From: Chlorocebus sabaeus
Lineage: Eukaryota > Chordata > Mammalia > Primates > Cercopithecidae
Length of the DNA stretch: 64,000 bases
NCBI RefSeq assembly: GCF_047675955.1
Contig: NC_132917.1
Location: forward strand, 13,095,887 to 13,159,886
Direction: 5' to 3'
In this document: positions 22,390-35,039 of the stretch, piece by piece
Position numbering within the stretch: the stretch's first letter is position 1
Layout: every line of letters begins with the position of its first letter
Program-made: the position numbers and the translations under genes
The notes under the pieces: model-generated
What the model saw: only the letters and a program-made list of their open reading frames with translations
Database searches by the model: none
What the model was told of the DNA's origin: nothing

Positions 22390-24590
22390 ACAGGATTTCT
22401 CTGAGAAGGTAGCATCTAGAATGTGATTGGAAATAGATCAGTTGCCCATTGAAAGCCAGCAAGCTAGGGAATCACTGATAGAATGACCCCTGGCTTACTG
22501 TCACAGTGAAATCATCACAAATTTCACTATGGTGAAAGAGGATGATATAAAGGAGAGAATACATATACTAGTGCTGTAGTTTATCATTCTTTAGGAAAAT
22601 ATTGGAGTAGTGATAATTATAAGGAAAATTAAGTTGAATTACTAGTGGTGGAGGCAGATGATGTCTTGGAGAAAGGAAATAAAAGGCTAAGAGAGATGAT
22701 TGTTAATTAATAAAAGGCTAGGTTTTAAAGCTAGACCACCCCCTTGACAACAGCTTTTTCAGGCAGAGGACAGAAAAATCTAAAGTTTAGGGGCGTCATG
22801 TAATCATCAGAGTAAGAAAGCAAAAGGCAATACTGAATCGTCAATCTAGAAGTGTCTGCCATGCCATGTTCAGCATTTTTGGTGAAAGAAGAATGTGATG
22901 GCAGATTCTAGATTGTTCCACTAAAAAATCTTGAAATCTCAGATTCTCTTGAATCTTCCAAACCTTCAGAGGAAAATAACTTTCCCTGTCAAGGACAACT
23001 GCCCCTCTTTTGCATGAAGATGATGGAGAAGTCTCCACTCTCAAAGCAATGTATATCTCTCTTAGGATTCAAATCCTCTTCCTCTCCTGACCAGTAGGCC
23101 AAAAACTCGGGTGATTCAAGTCACAGCTCACCTAGCCAGGGAGGTGTTGGTTCTAGAAACAGAAGAAAGGGTTCATATCCCCAGGAAATTGCAGGATCTA
23201 GCCAACTATAGTGGCAAGAGCCAGCAGAGTATTCATGGGAAAGATTCTGACAGTGTCAGGTGAAGGGGAACAAAAGTTGGATAAGGGAGGCATTATTCAT
23301 ATGGGGGCATTCTCCCAGTACTCAATATTCAGCACCATGGCTAGGTCCCAGGGAGGCTGCCCTAATGTTCTGCTGAAATGGCTCTTGGAAACTTGGGGAA
23401 CTCATGGTGAAAACTAAGTAATGTAGAAATGGCAAAACCAGCGAAGCTGATTATGGAAGAAAGGATCAAACGTTTTCCACCCATACAGGATTAAACGCAG
23501 TGGGAATTGTATCTAGTGGCAAAATCTATGAAAGGAACTTTTTGACATGGAACTTACCAGCAGCAAATAACTGTGTTCCTAGAAAGGAAACAAACAAATG
23601 GAATGACCCTAAGATGGTACCAGCTTACTGCCTGTAAACAGTTTCCAGGCTGTAGTATGGAAGTCAAACCCAAAAATATCCCAGTAGTCTTTCTGAGTTA
23701 AGGAGACAGAGATCTGAAATAGGAGAGGCTGAGGGAGCAAGATTTGTGGGGCAGAGTACTGAAGAAAAGGGAACTGCATGGTAATAAAGCTCTGATATCT
23801 GCAAAGGAACCCCTGAATCTTAGGACCCTATCTTCACACAGGAAATAAACTCAGTAAAGACTGAGCCAAACTACTTCAGAACACATAGGATGGGCAGGGG
23901 ATATAAAAAAAAAAAATCTATGTAGGTCTTACACTGCATGTCTGCCAGATTAATATTATCAGAATGAGGATTATAAATTGAACCTGTATATTATAATTCC
24001 TAGAACAGTCCCCATTCATTCACTGTGAAGATTCTGGCCTCTCACATTTTTATTATTTTTTCCTTAGTCCATCGCCCTAATTGCTGGCATACTTCACAGC
24101 TTTATGCAGACATTAAAAAACAAGGTAGGCGTTAAGGTCATTCTACCATGTTTATGCTTGAGTGGAGGTGGTGCAACTCCCTGCTTTCTCAGCAAAAGGT
24201 TCTTCGTCTGGCAGGACCATAATTTTTCATTGCCTTTAAATTTCTTAACAATAGTTAATCTACTGAAGTATTACCTTAGCAAGACGTGGAAAGCTATTTC
24301 TCTTTCAGAAATACATTTTATTGCTCAAATGTATCCAGTATATTTTATAGTAGACAATCAATAGACTTGAATGTTATTTCCTTTCTTTTAAGCAATAACA
24401 GCCTGTTAACATTAAAGCATTTTATTTTCTTGGAATTTATTTGAAATTGATCTATCTCATCTACTGAAAAAATTAAACATAAATTTCATTGGCTATGTTA
24501 TTCATAATTATTTTAAACCACTGTTATCTTAATACAACAAAGCTTTTAAAAGTCATGTTTATGTTTTTCCACTTTTGCAAAGGTAGCACT
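22390..24590. other. Unassigned DNA, possibly degraded retroelement
   Basis: GC is higher than in its surroundings, especially 23100-23900. Words such as 'gtaaagactgagccaaacta' (about 23853) and 'gagcaagatttgtggggcag' hint at an old L1M 5' end or ERVL interior, but I cannot assign it. No intact frame beyond short ones (23211-23417, 24104-24364). Confidence 0.35.
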
Positions 24591-24599
24591 TATTATGGC

Positions 24600-24690
24600 A
24601 CAGGATTTAAGAGCACAAATTCTACAGTCAGAATTCCTGGTTCACATCTTCACTCTGTCACTCACCCGTTATTCTAAATAACTGTGCCTA
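24600..24690 (+). repeat. MIR 5' fragment
   Basis: 'ggatttaagagcacaaattc', 'tacagtcagaattcctggtt' and 'cttcactctgtcactcaccc' match the tRNA-derived head of MIR. Confidence 0.7.
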
Positions 24691-24714
24691 GTGTTTCTCA
24701 TCCAAACAAATAAA

Positions 24715-26170
24715 TAAAAAATTGTATCTAACTTAAAAAGTCATTTGAAGATTACGCTTTGTAATACACACACAGAGCTTAGAATTTGCATACATATTTT
24801 AAAACAATAAATATTACCTTTATATGTCATATCTATACAAAGTCTAGCAATCACAGATAAAGAAAAAATGCCTTTATTCTTACGACATAGAGATAATAAC
24901 TGCCAATATTTGTTCCTTTAGATTGTTTTGTTATTATTGAAATATTGACTATTTCAATAATACTTATACATAAAAGCAAAATTTAAATGCTTATACATAT
25001 TATTGAGGCGGACACTCTTCTAGCCTAAAAATATGTAAACATTCAGCATTATTTTCTTAGAAATTAATAGAAGTAAAATTTATGAGCATGACTAAGATTT
25101 TTGGACATGTTTTAAAATACATTCAAAAGTGTTATAATAATTCAAAGTCTCATTAAGGTGTATCCATTACTTTTAACACATTGCCAACACTTGCATTAGT
25201 ATTTTAAAAAGATCAAACTACGTGTTTAACTCAAGGGTGTAGAAAACTAAAATAATAATTATAATTGGAATATAGATAGTATATTTGGAAAATATATGGT
25301 TTAGATGTTACATCTGCTGGTAATCAAAAAGTAAACTGTTGTTGTGTAAAAAGTAGCCTTGTTCTTAGTTAATAAACTTGAAATATTTAGAAATAAAGGG
25401 CTTTGATGTACACAATTTACCCTTAAATTGTTCAGAAAATACTTTTAAATAGATGATAAAAGTTTAGGTAGAAAGAAGTAAAAAATTGATAGCAAATGGT
25501 GGAGCAAATGGAGTAAAATGCGTTACCAATAGTGATTCTCTATGCAGGGTGTGGGGGCATTCCTTGCGTTATTTGTATTCTTGCAAACTCTACAAATTTC
25601 TCACTATTTCCAAATAACAAGTTAAAAATGATCATCATTTATAAATTACAAGGAAACAGTGAAGAAAACCAGCACATATGTTATTTTTTAAAAAGTCTAC
25701 AAATAAAGAACAATGTGAGTCATAACAACACGACAATGAAATGCATAAATCAACACTAGCTAACCTAAATATTTTTAGAAATAAAAACACACAAGTAATA
25801 AAATAGAAATTCAAGTGAAAATAACTACAAATAAGTAAGTGATATACAGAATTGAAATAGATTTTATTATCAACCTGCGGGGTCTTGTGAAAATCTCTGT
25901 GAGATCGATAATTGTCTAAAAAATTTTAAATCATCCAATGGTTGAGTCAAAAAGGGAGGGAAAATTTGAATAGACTGATTTTTATTGAAGAAATTGTGCT
26001 TTTGAAGAGCTGATTTTTAAAATTCCAGATATTTTAAAGTTGAATTTATTCAAATCTTTAGGAGAGAGAGAATGTAGATGCATTGAGTTGTATAAAGAAT
26101 AAACTATAAAAACATGTTTTAACAAAGCCATCAAACAAAGATAATACCTAACAAACACAATAGTAGCCCT
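24715..26170. other. Unassigned AT-rich DNA
   Basis: A-rich sequence without recognisable gene, LTR or LINE words. The frame 25532-25759 has no domain signature. Confidence 0.4.
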
Positions 26171-26172
26171 TG

Positions 26173-26857
26173 TGTTAATTTACTAGGGCTACTTTTACAA
26201 AATCCCACAGACTGGGTGGCTTAAACAACAGAAACTTTTTTTTTTTTTTTTTTTTTTAAGATGGAGTTTAGCTCTGTTGCCAGACTGAAGTGCAGTGGCA
26301 CAATCTTGGCTCACTGCAACCTCCGCCTTCTGGATTCAAGTGATTCTCCTGCTTCAGCCTCCCGAGTAGCTGAGACTACAGGAGTGCAGCACCATGCCTG
26401 ACTGACTTTTGTAGTTTTAGTAGAGACAGGGTTTCACCGTGTTGGCTAGGATGGTCTCGATCTCTTAACCTTACGATCCGCCTACCTCAGCCTCCCAAAG
26501 TGCTGGGATTACAGGTGTGAGCCACCACGCCCAGTCAACAGAAGCTCATTTTCTTACTTTCCTGGCAGCTGGAAGTCCATGATCAAGGTGCTAGCAGAGT
26601 TGGGTTCCTCTAAAACCTCCCAGACACCCTTTGGCTCCCTCTTCACAGGGTAGCGCCTCTATGCATCTGTGCCGCTTGTGTCTCTTCAGGTTCTTCTAAG
26701 GACACAAGTCATATTGGAGAGGATGCCACCCTCAGGGCCTCATTTTAATTCAGTCACCTCTTTAAAGATCGTGTTTCCACATACAGTTGCATTCTGAGGT
26801 ACTACGATTAGGACTTGAACATATGAATTTGCAAGACACACAACTGAACCCATAACA
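26173..26857 (-). mobile_element. MLT1 (MaLR) LTR split by an Alu
   Basis: 'tgttaatttactagggctac', 'acagactgggtggcttaaac', then after the Alu 'ctggcagctggaagtccatg', 'tctaaggacacaagtcatat', 'tcacctctttaaagatcgtg' and 'ctgaacccataaca' are the reverse of an MLT1 LTR. No clean target duplication remains. Confidence 0.88.
26236..26537 (-). mobile_element. Alu inserted in MLT1 LTR
   Basis: Reverse Alu from the T-run at 26236 to 'ccaccacgcccagtc'. Flanking 9-bp duplications 'aacagaaac' (26227-26235) and 'aacagaagc' (26538-26546) differ at one base. Moderately diverged, AluS-like. Confidence 0.94.
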
Positions 26858-27203
26858 ACCATGAAGCGAAAATTATGGAACAATATCAGATGTGATTATA
26901 CTTGTGAATATCTTAGCTGTTAGTAAGTAAAAACCAATAGCAGCTTTAATGAGCAATACACTACCGTGTCTTATTTCCTGCTGCACTCTTATTCTTAGTA
27001 TCTGGTTCCTTGATGCCAAAACACGTGTGTATTGAATGAGATCTTTTTGTACATAACATACACATGAACACACACAATTTCTGGAGGGAATCTGTGAAGG
27101 TGTGTCAAGGTCATCCAAATGTAGTAAGTGACTAGCCATGGAGAATAAACATAAACTCTATGTGTCCTTTGAAACTTATCTCAATTAAAAGTATAAGATT
27201 TTT

Positions 27204-27516
27204 GGCTGGGCATAGTGTTTCACACCTGTAATCCCTGTGCTTTAGGAGGCTGAGGTGGGTGGATTGCTGGATTCTAGGAGTTCAAGAACAGTCTGGGAAA
27301 CATGGTGAGGGCCCAACTTTACTAAAAATACAAAAAATTAGCGGGGCATGATGGCACATGCCTGTAGTCCCAGCTACTTGGGAGGGTGAGTTGGGAGGAT
27401 CACTTGAGCCCAGGAGGTCAAGGTTGTGGTGGGCCAAGATCATGCCACTACACTCCAGCCTGGGTCACAGGTACTTCAGCCCAAGACCCTGTCTCAAAAA
27501 AGAGAGAGAAAAAAAA
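27204..27516 (+). mobile_element. AluJ-like element
   Basis: Forward Alu from 'ggctgggcatagtgtttcac' to 'accctgtctc' plus a GA/A tail. Duplications 'aaagtataagatttt' (before) and 'aaagtataagatctt' (after) flank it. Divergence fits an old AluJ. Confidence 0.93.
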
Positions 27517-27639
27517 AGTATAAGATCTTTGCGTCTGTCTGTATGTGTGTGTATGTTATGTATATTTGTAGGTTACATACATGTGGTATTTTCTTACCTT
27601 TAAGTGGTACTACTAAGCTATTTATAAAATCCTTTAAAG

Positions 27640-28208
27640 AGAACTAAGAGTTGAACTACCATTCAATCCAGCAATCTCATTACTGGGTATATACGTTTTG
27701 GTATATTCTACCAAAAAGACACATGTGCCTGTATTTTCATCACAGGGCTATTCACAATAGCAAAGACATGGAATCAAACCAAGTGACCATCAATTCTGGA
27801 TTGGATAAAGAAAATGTGGTAAATATACAACATGGCATACCATATATCCATAAAAAACAAGAAAATCATGTCCTTTGGAGCAACATGGATGTAGGTAGAG
27901 GTCATTATTCTAAGTGAATTAATGAGAAAACAAAACCAAATACAGCGTGTTCTCACTTTTAATTGGGAGCTAAAGATTGAGTACACGTGGGCATGTAGAT
28001 GAACACAATAGATGCTGGAGAATACAAGACAGGGAGAGAGGGAGTGGGGCAAGAGCTGAAAAACTACCTATCGAGTACTATGCTCGCTGCCTGTGAGAAG
28101 GATTCATTCATACGCTAAACCTCAGCATCACACAATATGCCTTTGTAGCAAATCTGCCTGTGTACCTCCTGAACCTGTAATAAAAGTTAAAAAAACATAA
28201 AAAATAAA
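27640..28208 (+). mobile_element. 5'-truncated L1 3' end
   Basis: Sense L1 words: 'ccattcaatccagcaatctc', 'gggctattcacaatagcaaa', 'agtgaccatcaattctggat', 'tgtcctttggagcaacatgg', 'cctgaacctgtaataaaagt', then an A-rich tail. About 570 bp. Confidence 0.9.
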
Positions 28209-28370
28209 CCATTCTCAAGGATTTACCGTTAGAATCATGCCATTTAAAATAATATGTTATAAAGCTAGTAGGTTTGTAACATAAACATATTGTACAATAT
28301 ATATAAATATTGTAGCTGTTTCCACTTGATTTTTAGCATATGCATAGGCTGTCTCTACAAATATAATCAT

Positions 28371-29995
28371 GTGCTGTGTAATGACATTTTGGTCAATGAT
28401 AGACTGTGTATTTTACAGTGGTCCTAAAAAGACTAAAATAAGGCTGAAAATTTCGTATTGCTTAGTGACATCATCGCTGTCCTAATTCATCATGCAATGC
28501 ATTACGCATGCATTTGGGATGAGGCTCATATAAACAAGCTACTGCACTGCCAGTTGTATAGAATTACAGTGCATGCCATTGTGCACATTACATAATACTT
28601 GATAAAAAATGACCATGTCACTACTATATGTATCTAATATACCATACTTTTTTCACTATTTTAGAGTGTACTCCTTCTATTCATACAAAAGTTAACTGTA
28701 AAATAGCATCAGATTGATTTTTCAGGAGGTATTCCAGAAGAATGCATTCTTATCACAGGAGATGACAGCTCTGTGCATGTTATTGCCCCTGGAGACCTTC
28801 CAGTGGGTCGAGATGTGGTGGTAAAAGATGGTGATGTGGATGATCCTGACCCTGTGTAGGCCTAGGCTAATATATGTATTTGTGTCTTAGTTTTTAACAA
28901 AAAATTTAAAGGTAAAAAATTAAAATAAAAAATCGTATTCCATGGTATATATGTACCACATTTTCTTTATCCAGTCTATCACTGATGGGCATTTAGGTTG
29001 ATTCCATGTCTTTGTTATTCCAAGATCATGTCCTTTGCAGGGACATGGATGGAGTTGGAGGCCATTATCCTTACCAAAGTAATGCAAAAACAGAAAACCA
29101 AATACTGCATGTTCTTGCTTATAACTGGGAGCTAAATGATGAGAACACATGGACACATAGAGGCGAATGACACACACTGAGGCCTAACGGAGGGTGGAGG
29201 TTGGGAGGGGAGAGAGAATCAGGAAAAGTTACTAATGGATACTAGGCTTAATACCTGGGTGATGAAATAATCTGTACAACAAACCCCCATGAAACAAGTT
29301 TGCCTATGTAACAAACCTGCACATGTACCCCTGAACTTAAAATAAAATTGAAATTTTAAAAATTACAAATAGAAAAACTTACGGAATAATAATATAAAGA
29401 AAGAATATTTTTGTATAGCTGTACAAAGTGCTTGTGTTTTAAAAGCTATTATTACAAAAGAGTCAAAAAGCTAAAAAAATTTAGAAGTTTATAAAGTAAA
29501 AAAGTTACAGTAAGCTAAGGTTAATTTATTATTGAAGAAGGTATTTAGTGTCACCTAAGTGTACAATGTTTATACATTGTACATTAGTTTACAGTAATGC
29601 CCTAGATTTTCACATTCACTCATTAACTCACCTAGGGCAACTTTCAGTCCTGCAAGCTCACTCATGGTATACAGGTGTAACTTCTACAAAAAAAAAAAAA
29701 AACTCAAACTCTATTATTACTATACTTTTTAATGTTTGGATACATTTAGCTATAGAAATAGCACAGGCACTGTGGTTACATTTGCCTGTTGTATTTAGTA
29801 CAGCAACGTGCTATACAAGTTTGTAGTCTAGGAGCAGTAGGCTGTACCGTATAGCCTAGGTGTGTAGTAGGCTGTGCCATCTATGTTTGTGTAGGTACAC
29901 ACTCTCTCTGATGTTTGCACAATGATGATATTGCCTACTGATGCATTCCTCAGAACCTCTCTTCATCATTAACTGAAATACGACTGTAATGCAAC
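28371..29995 (+). mobile_element. Tigger-type DNA transposon (Tigger3-like), interrupted by L1
   Basis: Left end 'catgtgctgtgtaatgacat' and right end 'cattaactgaaatacgactg' followed by TA fit Tigger-type inverted ends. Interior words 'ggaggtattccagaagaatg', 'gatgatcctgaccctgtgta', 'ttacagtaagctaaggttaa' and 'gtttgtagtctaggagcagt' are typical of this internally deleted family. The L1 at about 28934-29345 splits it. Orientation label and exact subfamily are uncertain. Confidence 0.75.
28934..29345 (+). mobile_element. L1 3' end with 5' inversion, inside Tigger element
   Basis: 28934-29019 is antisense L1 ('tattccatggtatatatgta', 'atgggcatttaggttgattc'); 29020-29345 is sense L1 ('tcatgtcctttgcagggaca', 'ctgcacatgtacccctgaac') ending in an A-rich tail. 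The two pieces are neighbours in the L1 consensus, which is the twin-priming pattern. A-rich flanks make the target duplication ambiguous. Confidence 0.88.
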
Positions 29996-30080
29996 TTAGC
30001 CGAGAATACATTTATCAATTTTTAGTATGTGTTTACTACAAGCAAACTAATTCTGAATTCTTTTTTGAAGAATAAAATTA

Positions 30081-30248
30081 GGGCCTGGCGTGGTGACTCA
30101 TGCCTGTAATCCAGGCACTTTGGGAGGCGAAGGCAGGAGAATTGCTTGAATCCAGGAGGCGGAGTTTGCATCGAGCCGAGATGGCGCGATTGCACTCCAC
30201 ACTGGACAACAAGAGCAAAACTCCTTCTCAAAATAAATAAATAAATAA
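30081..30248 (+). mobile_element. Internally deleted Alu (~168 bp)
   Basis: The Alu left end ('ggcctggcgtggtgactcat...gggaggcg') passes directly into right-monomer sequence ('aaggcaggagaattgcttga'). About 120-130 bp are missing between the two homologous GGGAGGC boxes. The tail is an AAAT repeat. Ten-bp duplications 'aataaaatta' lie at 30071-30080 and 30249-30258. Confidence 0.92.
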
Positions 30249-30259
30249 AATAAAATTAG

Positions 30260-31430
30260 AAAACAAGCCAGATTTGTTTTTTGTTGTGGTGGGTTATTTT
30301 GTTTTTGTTTTTTTATTTGTTTGTTTTTTCATTTCCAAGGATTCTTTATTTTTCACGGTTGGTGTATAATCTTTAACATTTGTTCTTGTTATTCAACAAC
30401 TGTGTTAATGTGTGCCAAATGCAGATTTAAAGACATGGGAATGGAAAGGGAATTCAACTAGCGTTAAAATAAAGTAGTGATGAATTTAAAAGTTATTGGT
30501 CCAGAATATAGTTCCTTAATGTCCTTATAACATCAGTGCTGTCATTATTTACAAAGTTTGAGAAAAGGATTATCAAACATATAGATGACAATCTGAGAAT
30601 GTGTGATTTGTTCCTGCTGTGAAATGAAAATATCCTTAAAACTCATGACAGATGGAAAAATGTGAGTCAGAAAACAATATACCTAATAGGAGGGGTTGGG
30701 GAGAATTGTAGTCGCATTAAGGAGATGTCAATAAATGTTAGAGGACAGAAAATAAATGAAATTGGGCTGATAGATAAAGCAAAGATAATTCACTAACCTA
30801 GAATATGTGAAGAGATGGCTAGATCCTATATATTAATATTATGTTGGAGAAATAATGAGTTTTAAGTCTGCAGTAAGTACAGTGGCTGAGAATAAGAAAT
30901 AAGGCTGAAAATGAATTAATTAGAGATCTGTATACTGGACAACAGCTATTTACTCCCAGACAAACTGTCAATAACCCAAATTGGATTGCTATTCCCAAAA
31001 GTGGTAAAGGTGTTGTCTGGAGAAAATTCAGGTTCTAAGCACAGTTGATACACAGACGTGAACCTTAGTACCTGATGTTAAGGTTCATTTTAGTATCAGG
31101 ACAAAATGTTGCTTGCCAACTGGTCAACTCCATTGAGATATGCGCTCTAGGTTATGTATTTCACTCACTCGCTCCCTACTCATAGGTAGAGCTTTTGCAG
31201 AGAAATAGTTAGGTTATCAAAAGTTAAGGATGTACACAGAAGAATTTACGTAGGCTTTTTTCCTAAACTATATGCAGCTAACCACAGATCAGGAATAATC
31301 CATGAAGAAAATACCAGAAAAATTGCATAATTCAGAAAAGAGGAGATTTTTTTAAAGCAACAAACCATTGTAGACACCAGCCTCCCACTCAAAAAAACCC
31401 AAAAACATAAAAATAACAAAACACCCGGAA
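30260..31430. other. Unassigned DNA
   Basis: A GTTTT-rich patch lies at about 30276-30330. No gene or named repeat recognised in the rest. Confidence 0.4.
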
Positions 31431-31588
31431 TTAATGGTTCTCAAACTTTAGCATCTATCAGAATCACCGTTGATCTTGTTGACAAAGACTGCTGAGTCTG
31501 CCTCCAGAGTTTCTGATTCAAATCAGAATTTGCATTTCTAACACATTCTTAGGTGATGCTGATGCAGGTCACACTTGGAAAACTAGTA
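31431..31588. mobile_element. MER5A (hAT-Charlie MITE)
   Basis: 'atggttctcaaactttagca', 'ccagagtttctgattcaaat', 'cagaatttgcatttctaaca' and 'aggtgatgctgatgcaggtc' follow MER5A along nearly its whole length. The terminal repeats are decayed. Confidence 0.9.
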
Positions 31589-31589
31589 T

Positions 31590-33070
31590 TCTCGATGAAC
31601 AGTCACTGAAAAAATTTTTAAAAATATATTATTATGCAGAAGATGAGGTTGCTTTTTCAAAAGGAATAATCCTAGAATGTAAGTAAATGGTGGGATATAA
31701 AAATTATGATTTTTGAAATTAAAGTAGTTACTAGAAATTAAAACAAAAATCAATAAAAGACTTGGAAATATGAGTTTAAAAAAATCCCAATGTATGGAGA
31801 GAAAACAAATTTTAAAATCTGAAAGGAGAGGCTTGGAACTTAGAGTAGCAATTAGGGACTTTGAAGATTTGATTAAGAGAAGTCATCAAATGAAATAAGA
31901 CAAGAAATGGAGGGGAATAGGGAATTTCTAAAGATGTAGTTGTAGAAAATCTCAATATAAAAAGAACCCCCCAAATGCCTCATGTATGGAAAATAATACC
32001 TACAATTTAAATGGTACACTATTTAATAGGACAAAAATGTATTGAAGAAGGAAATGTATTAAAGTTGATAAATACAATGACTTTTAGCACATGTACGATT
32101 AAGAAGACAAGTTGATGGAATTTTGCCAAGAAAGTGGCACAATTACAAGACCAGCCAAAAATAAACCATGAACAGAGTTGGACTTTTACTAAAGAAGTGG
32201 GAGTTTCAATCAAGAATAACTACAACATGCTTCATTTTGGTATTTGGAAACAGATAATAAAATCTGTATTAGTGATATTACAGCAAGAATGTGTGCCAAA
32301 TACAAATGAAATCTAGTAGAGAAGGAGCAGTACTTACTCTGGCTATTTCCAACTTGGAAGAAAGTCTGGGTATAAATTTAGAAGCAATACAGCAGACAAA
32401 GCATAGTGAGAGAGAAAGAATCTGGGTCAGTATGAAAAGGTTAATTTTGGAAAGCTCAGAAACTTTTCAGGGACTGTAGGATCTGTTTATTCACTCACAG
32501 ACTTTCTCATTATCAATACAGATGATTAAATAATACCATGGAAAGAAACCTAAAAAGAACAGTGTGGATAGACAGCAGGTTAAATATATTCTCATGAAAT
32601 TGTAAAACAACAACAACAACAACAACAACACTATAAAGAAAACTTTCTATAACTTACTTTGAAGGTAAGTCCCCTTCAAAGAGAAAAGAATCAAAATAGG
32701 ATCAGAATTGTGGTGGAGAACACAGAATATCATGAATCAATGCAAGGATTGACAATCAACCATTTTCAGCATAGACTAAAGCTCCATCATTGAGATTCGT
32801 GAAGGTGACTATCAGAAATTTTTAAAAAGCCTTCCTGTAAAGAGTGAGAAACGATATGTAGAGGATATTGTGGTGGGGCAATATTCCTATTCATAAAAAG
32901 CTCTTCTGAATTATTTTATTTTTTAGAATTTCATGCATTAATTTGAAATGATATGAAATAAAAACAACTCTAATTTTTATATTTTATATGTTAATATTTC
33001 TTAGATTGTTACCCTTTTTAACATGTTAATCAGAAAAATTATATCAATAGAGAGCAGTTTAAAAATTAAA
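31590..33070. other. Unassigned A-rich DNA
   Basis: No gene or repeat recognised apart from the CAA microsatellite. Frames 32134-32316 and 32291-32479 are short and without motifs. Confidence 0.4.
32605..32630. repeat. (CAA)n microsatellite
   Basis: Eight to nine CAA units in a row. Confidence 0.93.
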
Positions 33071-33076
33071 GATATA

Positions 33077-33408
33077 CGCCAAGTGTGGTTGCTCATGCCT
33101 GTAATCCCAGCATTCTGGGAGGCGGAGGCAGATGGATCACTTGAGGTCCAGAGTTCGAGACCATCCTGGGCAACACGGTGAAATCCTGTCTCCACTAAAA
33201 ATAGAAAAATTAGCCAGGCATGTTGGTGCATGCCTGTAGTCCCAGCTACTCGGGAGGTTGAGGCAGGAGAATTGCTTGAACCCAGGAGACAGAGCTTGTA
33301 GTGAGTCAAGATCCTGCCACTGCACTCTAGCCTGGGCCACAGAGTGAGGCTCTGTCTTAAAAAAAAAAAATAGATAAATACAATAAAACAAAACAAATAA
33401 AATAAAAG
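33077..33408 (+). mobile_element. Alu (AluS-like)
   Basis: Forward Alu from 'gccaagtgtggttgctcatg' to 'tgaggctctgtctt', then an A-rich tail with interspersed T, C and G. Duplications are approximately 'ttaaagata' (33066-33074) and 'ttaaagatg' (33409-33417). The long minus-strand frames (33396-33001) are Alu antisense. Confidence 0.94.
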
Positions 33409-33479
33409 TTAAAGATGAAAAGTATATTTCAGGAAACCCAAAGATAAAAAATTTATATAAAACCCATTTTTTGGTTAAA

Positions 33480-34965
33480 TTGCAAAATCAATAACGTATT
33501 TCTCTCTCTTTCTCTCCAGGGCCTTTTTTTTTTTTCTGTGAACATTTCTCTGAGTATAATACTCTAGTTTGACAATGTTATTATTTTTTAAGAAACTTTA
33601 TAAACATGTATTTCAATTTTCTTCTGTTTTGCTTAATTCTGAAAATATGTCTTCCATAACACTTATATTTATTCTCTTGTACATGTATCTCTTTTTTTTC
33701 CCTCTGGAAAAAATATATTTATGTCTACGTATATGATCTAGAATATATATATGTATATATATTTGGTGTATTTATATTTGATTAATTTTATTATAGTTAT
33801 ATAGATATAATTTATTGTTAGTTTTCTGAAGGTTTATTATTACAAGCTTCATTGTCGTTTTCTTTACATTTCTTCTGGGTTTATTCAGTTTCCTAGATAT
33901 TGGGCTTTCATTTTGCAGATTTGGAAAAATGTGCCCGATATTTTCTCATGTAATTTTCTACTACCATTTTTTGAGACTTATTTCATGTATATTATATTAC
34001 TTGATATTGTCCCACAGGTATCCAATGCTCTGTTATTTTGTTTTTCAGTCTTTCTTTCTTTGTTTCTTTCTGTGCTTTATTTTGGTTGGTTTCTATAATG
34101 TTTCCAAGTTTAATAGTATTTATTATTCAAAGCCTAATGTGACATTATTGCCATTTTGGATTTTTAAAAATTTCAGATAATGTATTTTTTATCTCTAGAA
34201 TTTACATGCTAATCTTCTTTATAGTGTCCATTTTTATGTTTTTTTGATATGAAATTTCTTATTTAATAGATCTGTGATTTTATGTCATTTTTCATCATTT
34301 CTATCCCTTGTGATTCTGTTTCTGTTTATTCAAATTTATTCTTATTATGGATCATATTTTCCTGCCTCTTTGCAAGTTCTTACACATTTTTATGGGGCGC
34401 CAAATATTGTGACTTTTGTGTTGTTGGGTGCTGGATTTTGTTGTATTTCTTTAAATAGTCCAAGGCTTTATTCCGTTGTATGGTTAAGTGATTTGTAATT
34501 AGCTAGATCATTTTCAGATTTTCGCTTAAGATTTGTCAGGATGCCAGTCTTTCTTCTAGGAGTAATTTATTTAGAATAATCTAGAACACCCTTCTGCAAG
34601 CTTTCGAGGCTCTCTTTCTGAAGCACTCACCTCTTCATTTCTCAGCTCCACACATTCTAGCTGCTTCTGTCTCCCTGAAATCTAATCTCTGCCTTCCCAA
34701 ATCAGTAAGACTTCTGAGGTCTAAGTTCCCATCTCTATTCTTCAGTCTAGAAACTTGTTGCAAGTGCTAAACTGGGCAATCTCTAGAGCTAAGGCTCAGT
34801 TTATTGTTTCTCCTTTTGTAGGAATTATATTTTTGCAATTAGACACTGCCTATTGTGTAATGTCTGAAAAGAGTTGTTTTGCATATTTTATTTCGTTTTC
34901 TAGTTATTTGTCACAAGAAGACCCTTTTGTAGCTGTTAACCCTTTATGAGCAGAAGCAGAAGACC
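33480..34965 (-). mobile_element. Old L1M (L1MC/ME-like) untranslated/terminal region
   Basis: 'gatattgtcccacaggtatc', 'tctagaatttacatgctaat', 'ggatcatattttcctgcctc', 'tgctggattttgttgtattt' and 'gtctgaaaagagttgttttg' follow T-rich L1M terminal sequence. The strand is assigned from T-richness and is less certain than the family. Confidence 0.62.
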
Positions 34966-35039
34966 TACTTTTAAATGTTGGAGTGTTTCAAGCTATGTAC
35001 TTAGTCTTGTCTTTTCTGTTTTAGTTTATTTTTGTACTC

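Noticed and set aside
29687..29701. A-run as a retrocopy tail
   Set aside because: It lies within continuous Tigger-type sequence on both sides, so it is an internal expansion.
33001..33396. 131-codon minus-strand open frame
   Set aside because: It is the antisense reading of the Alu at 33077-33408; the peptide pattern (SPRLECSG, GTTGMHQHAW-like) is typical of reversed Alu.
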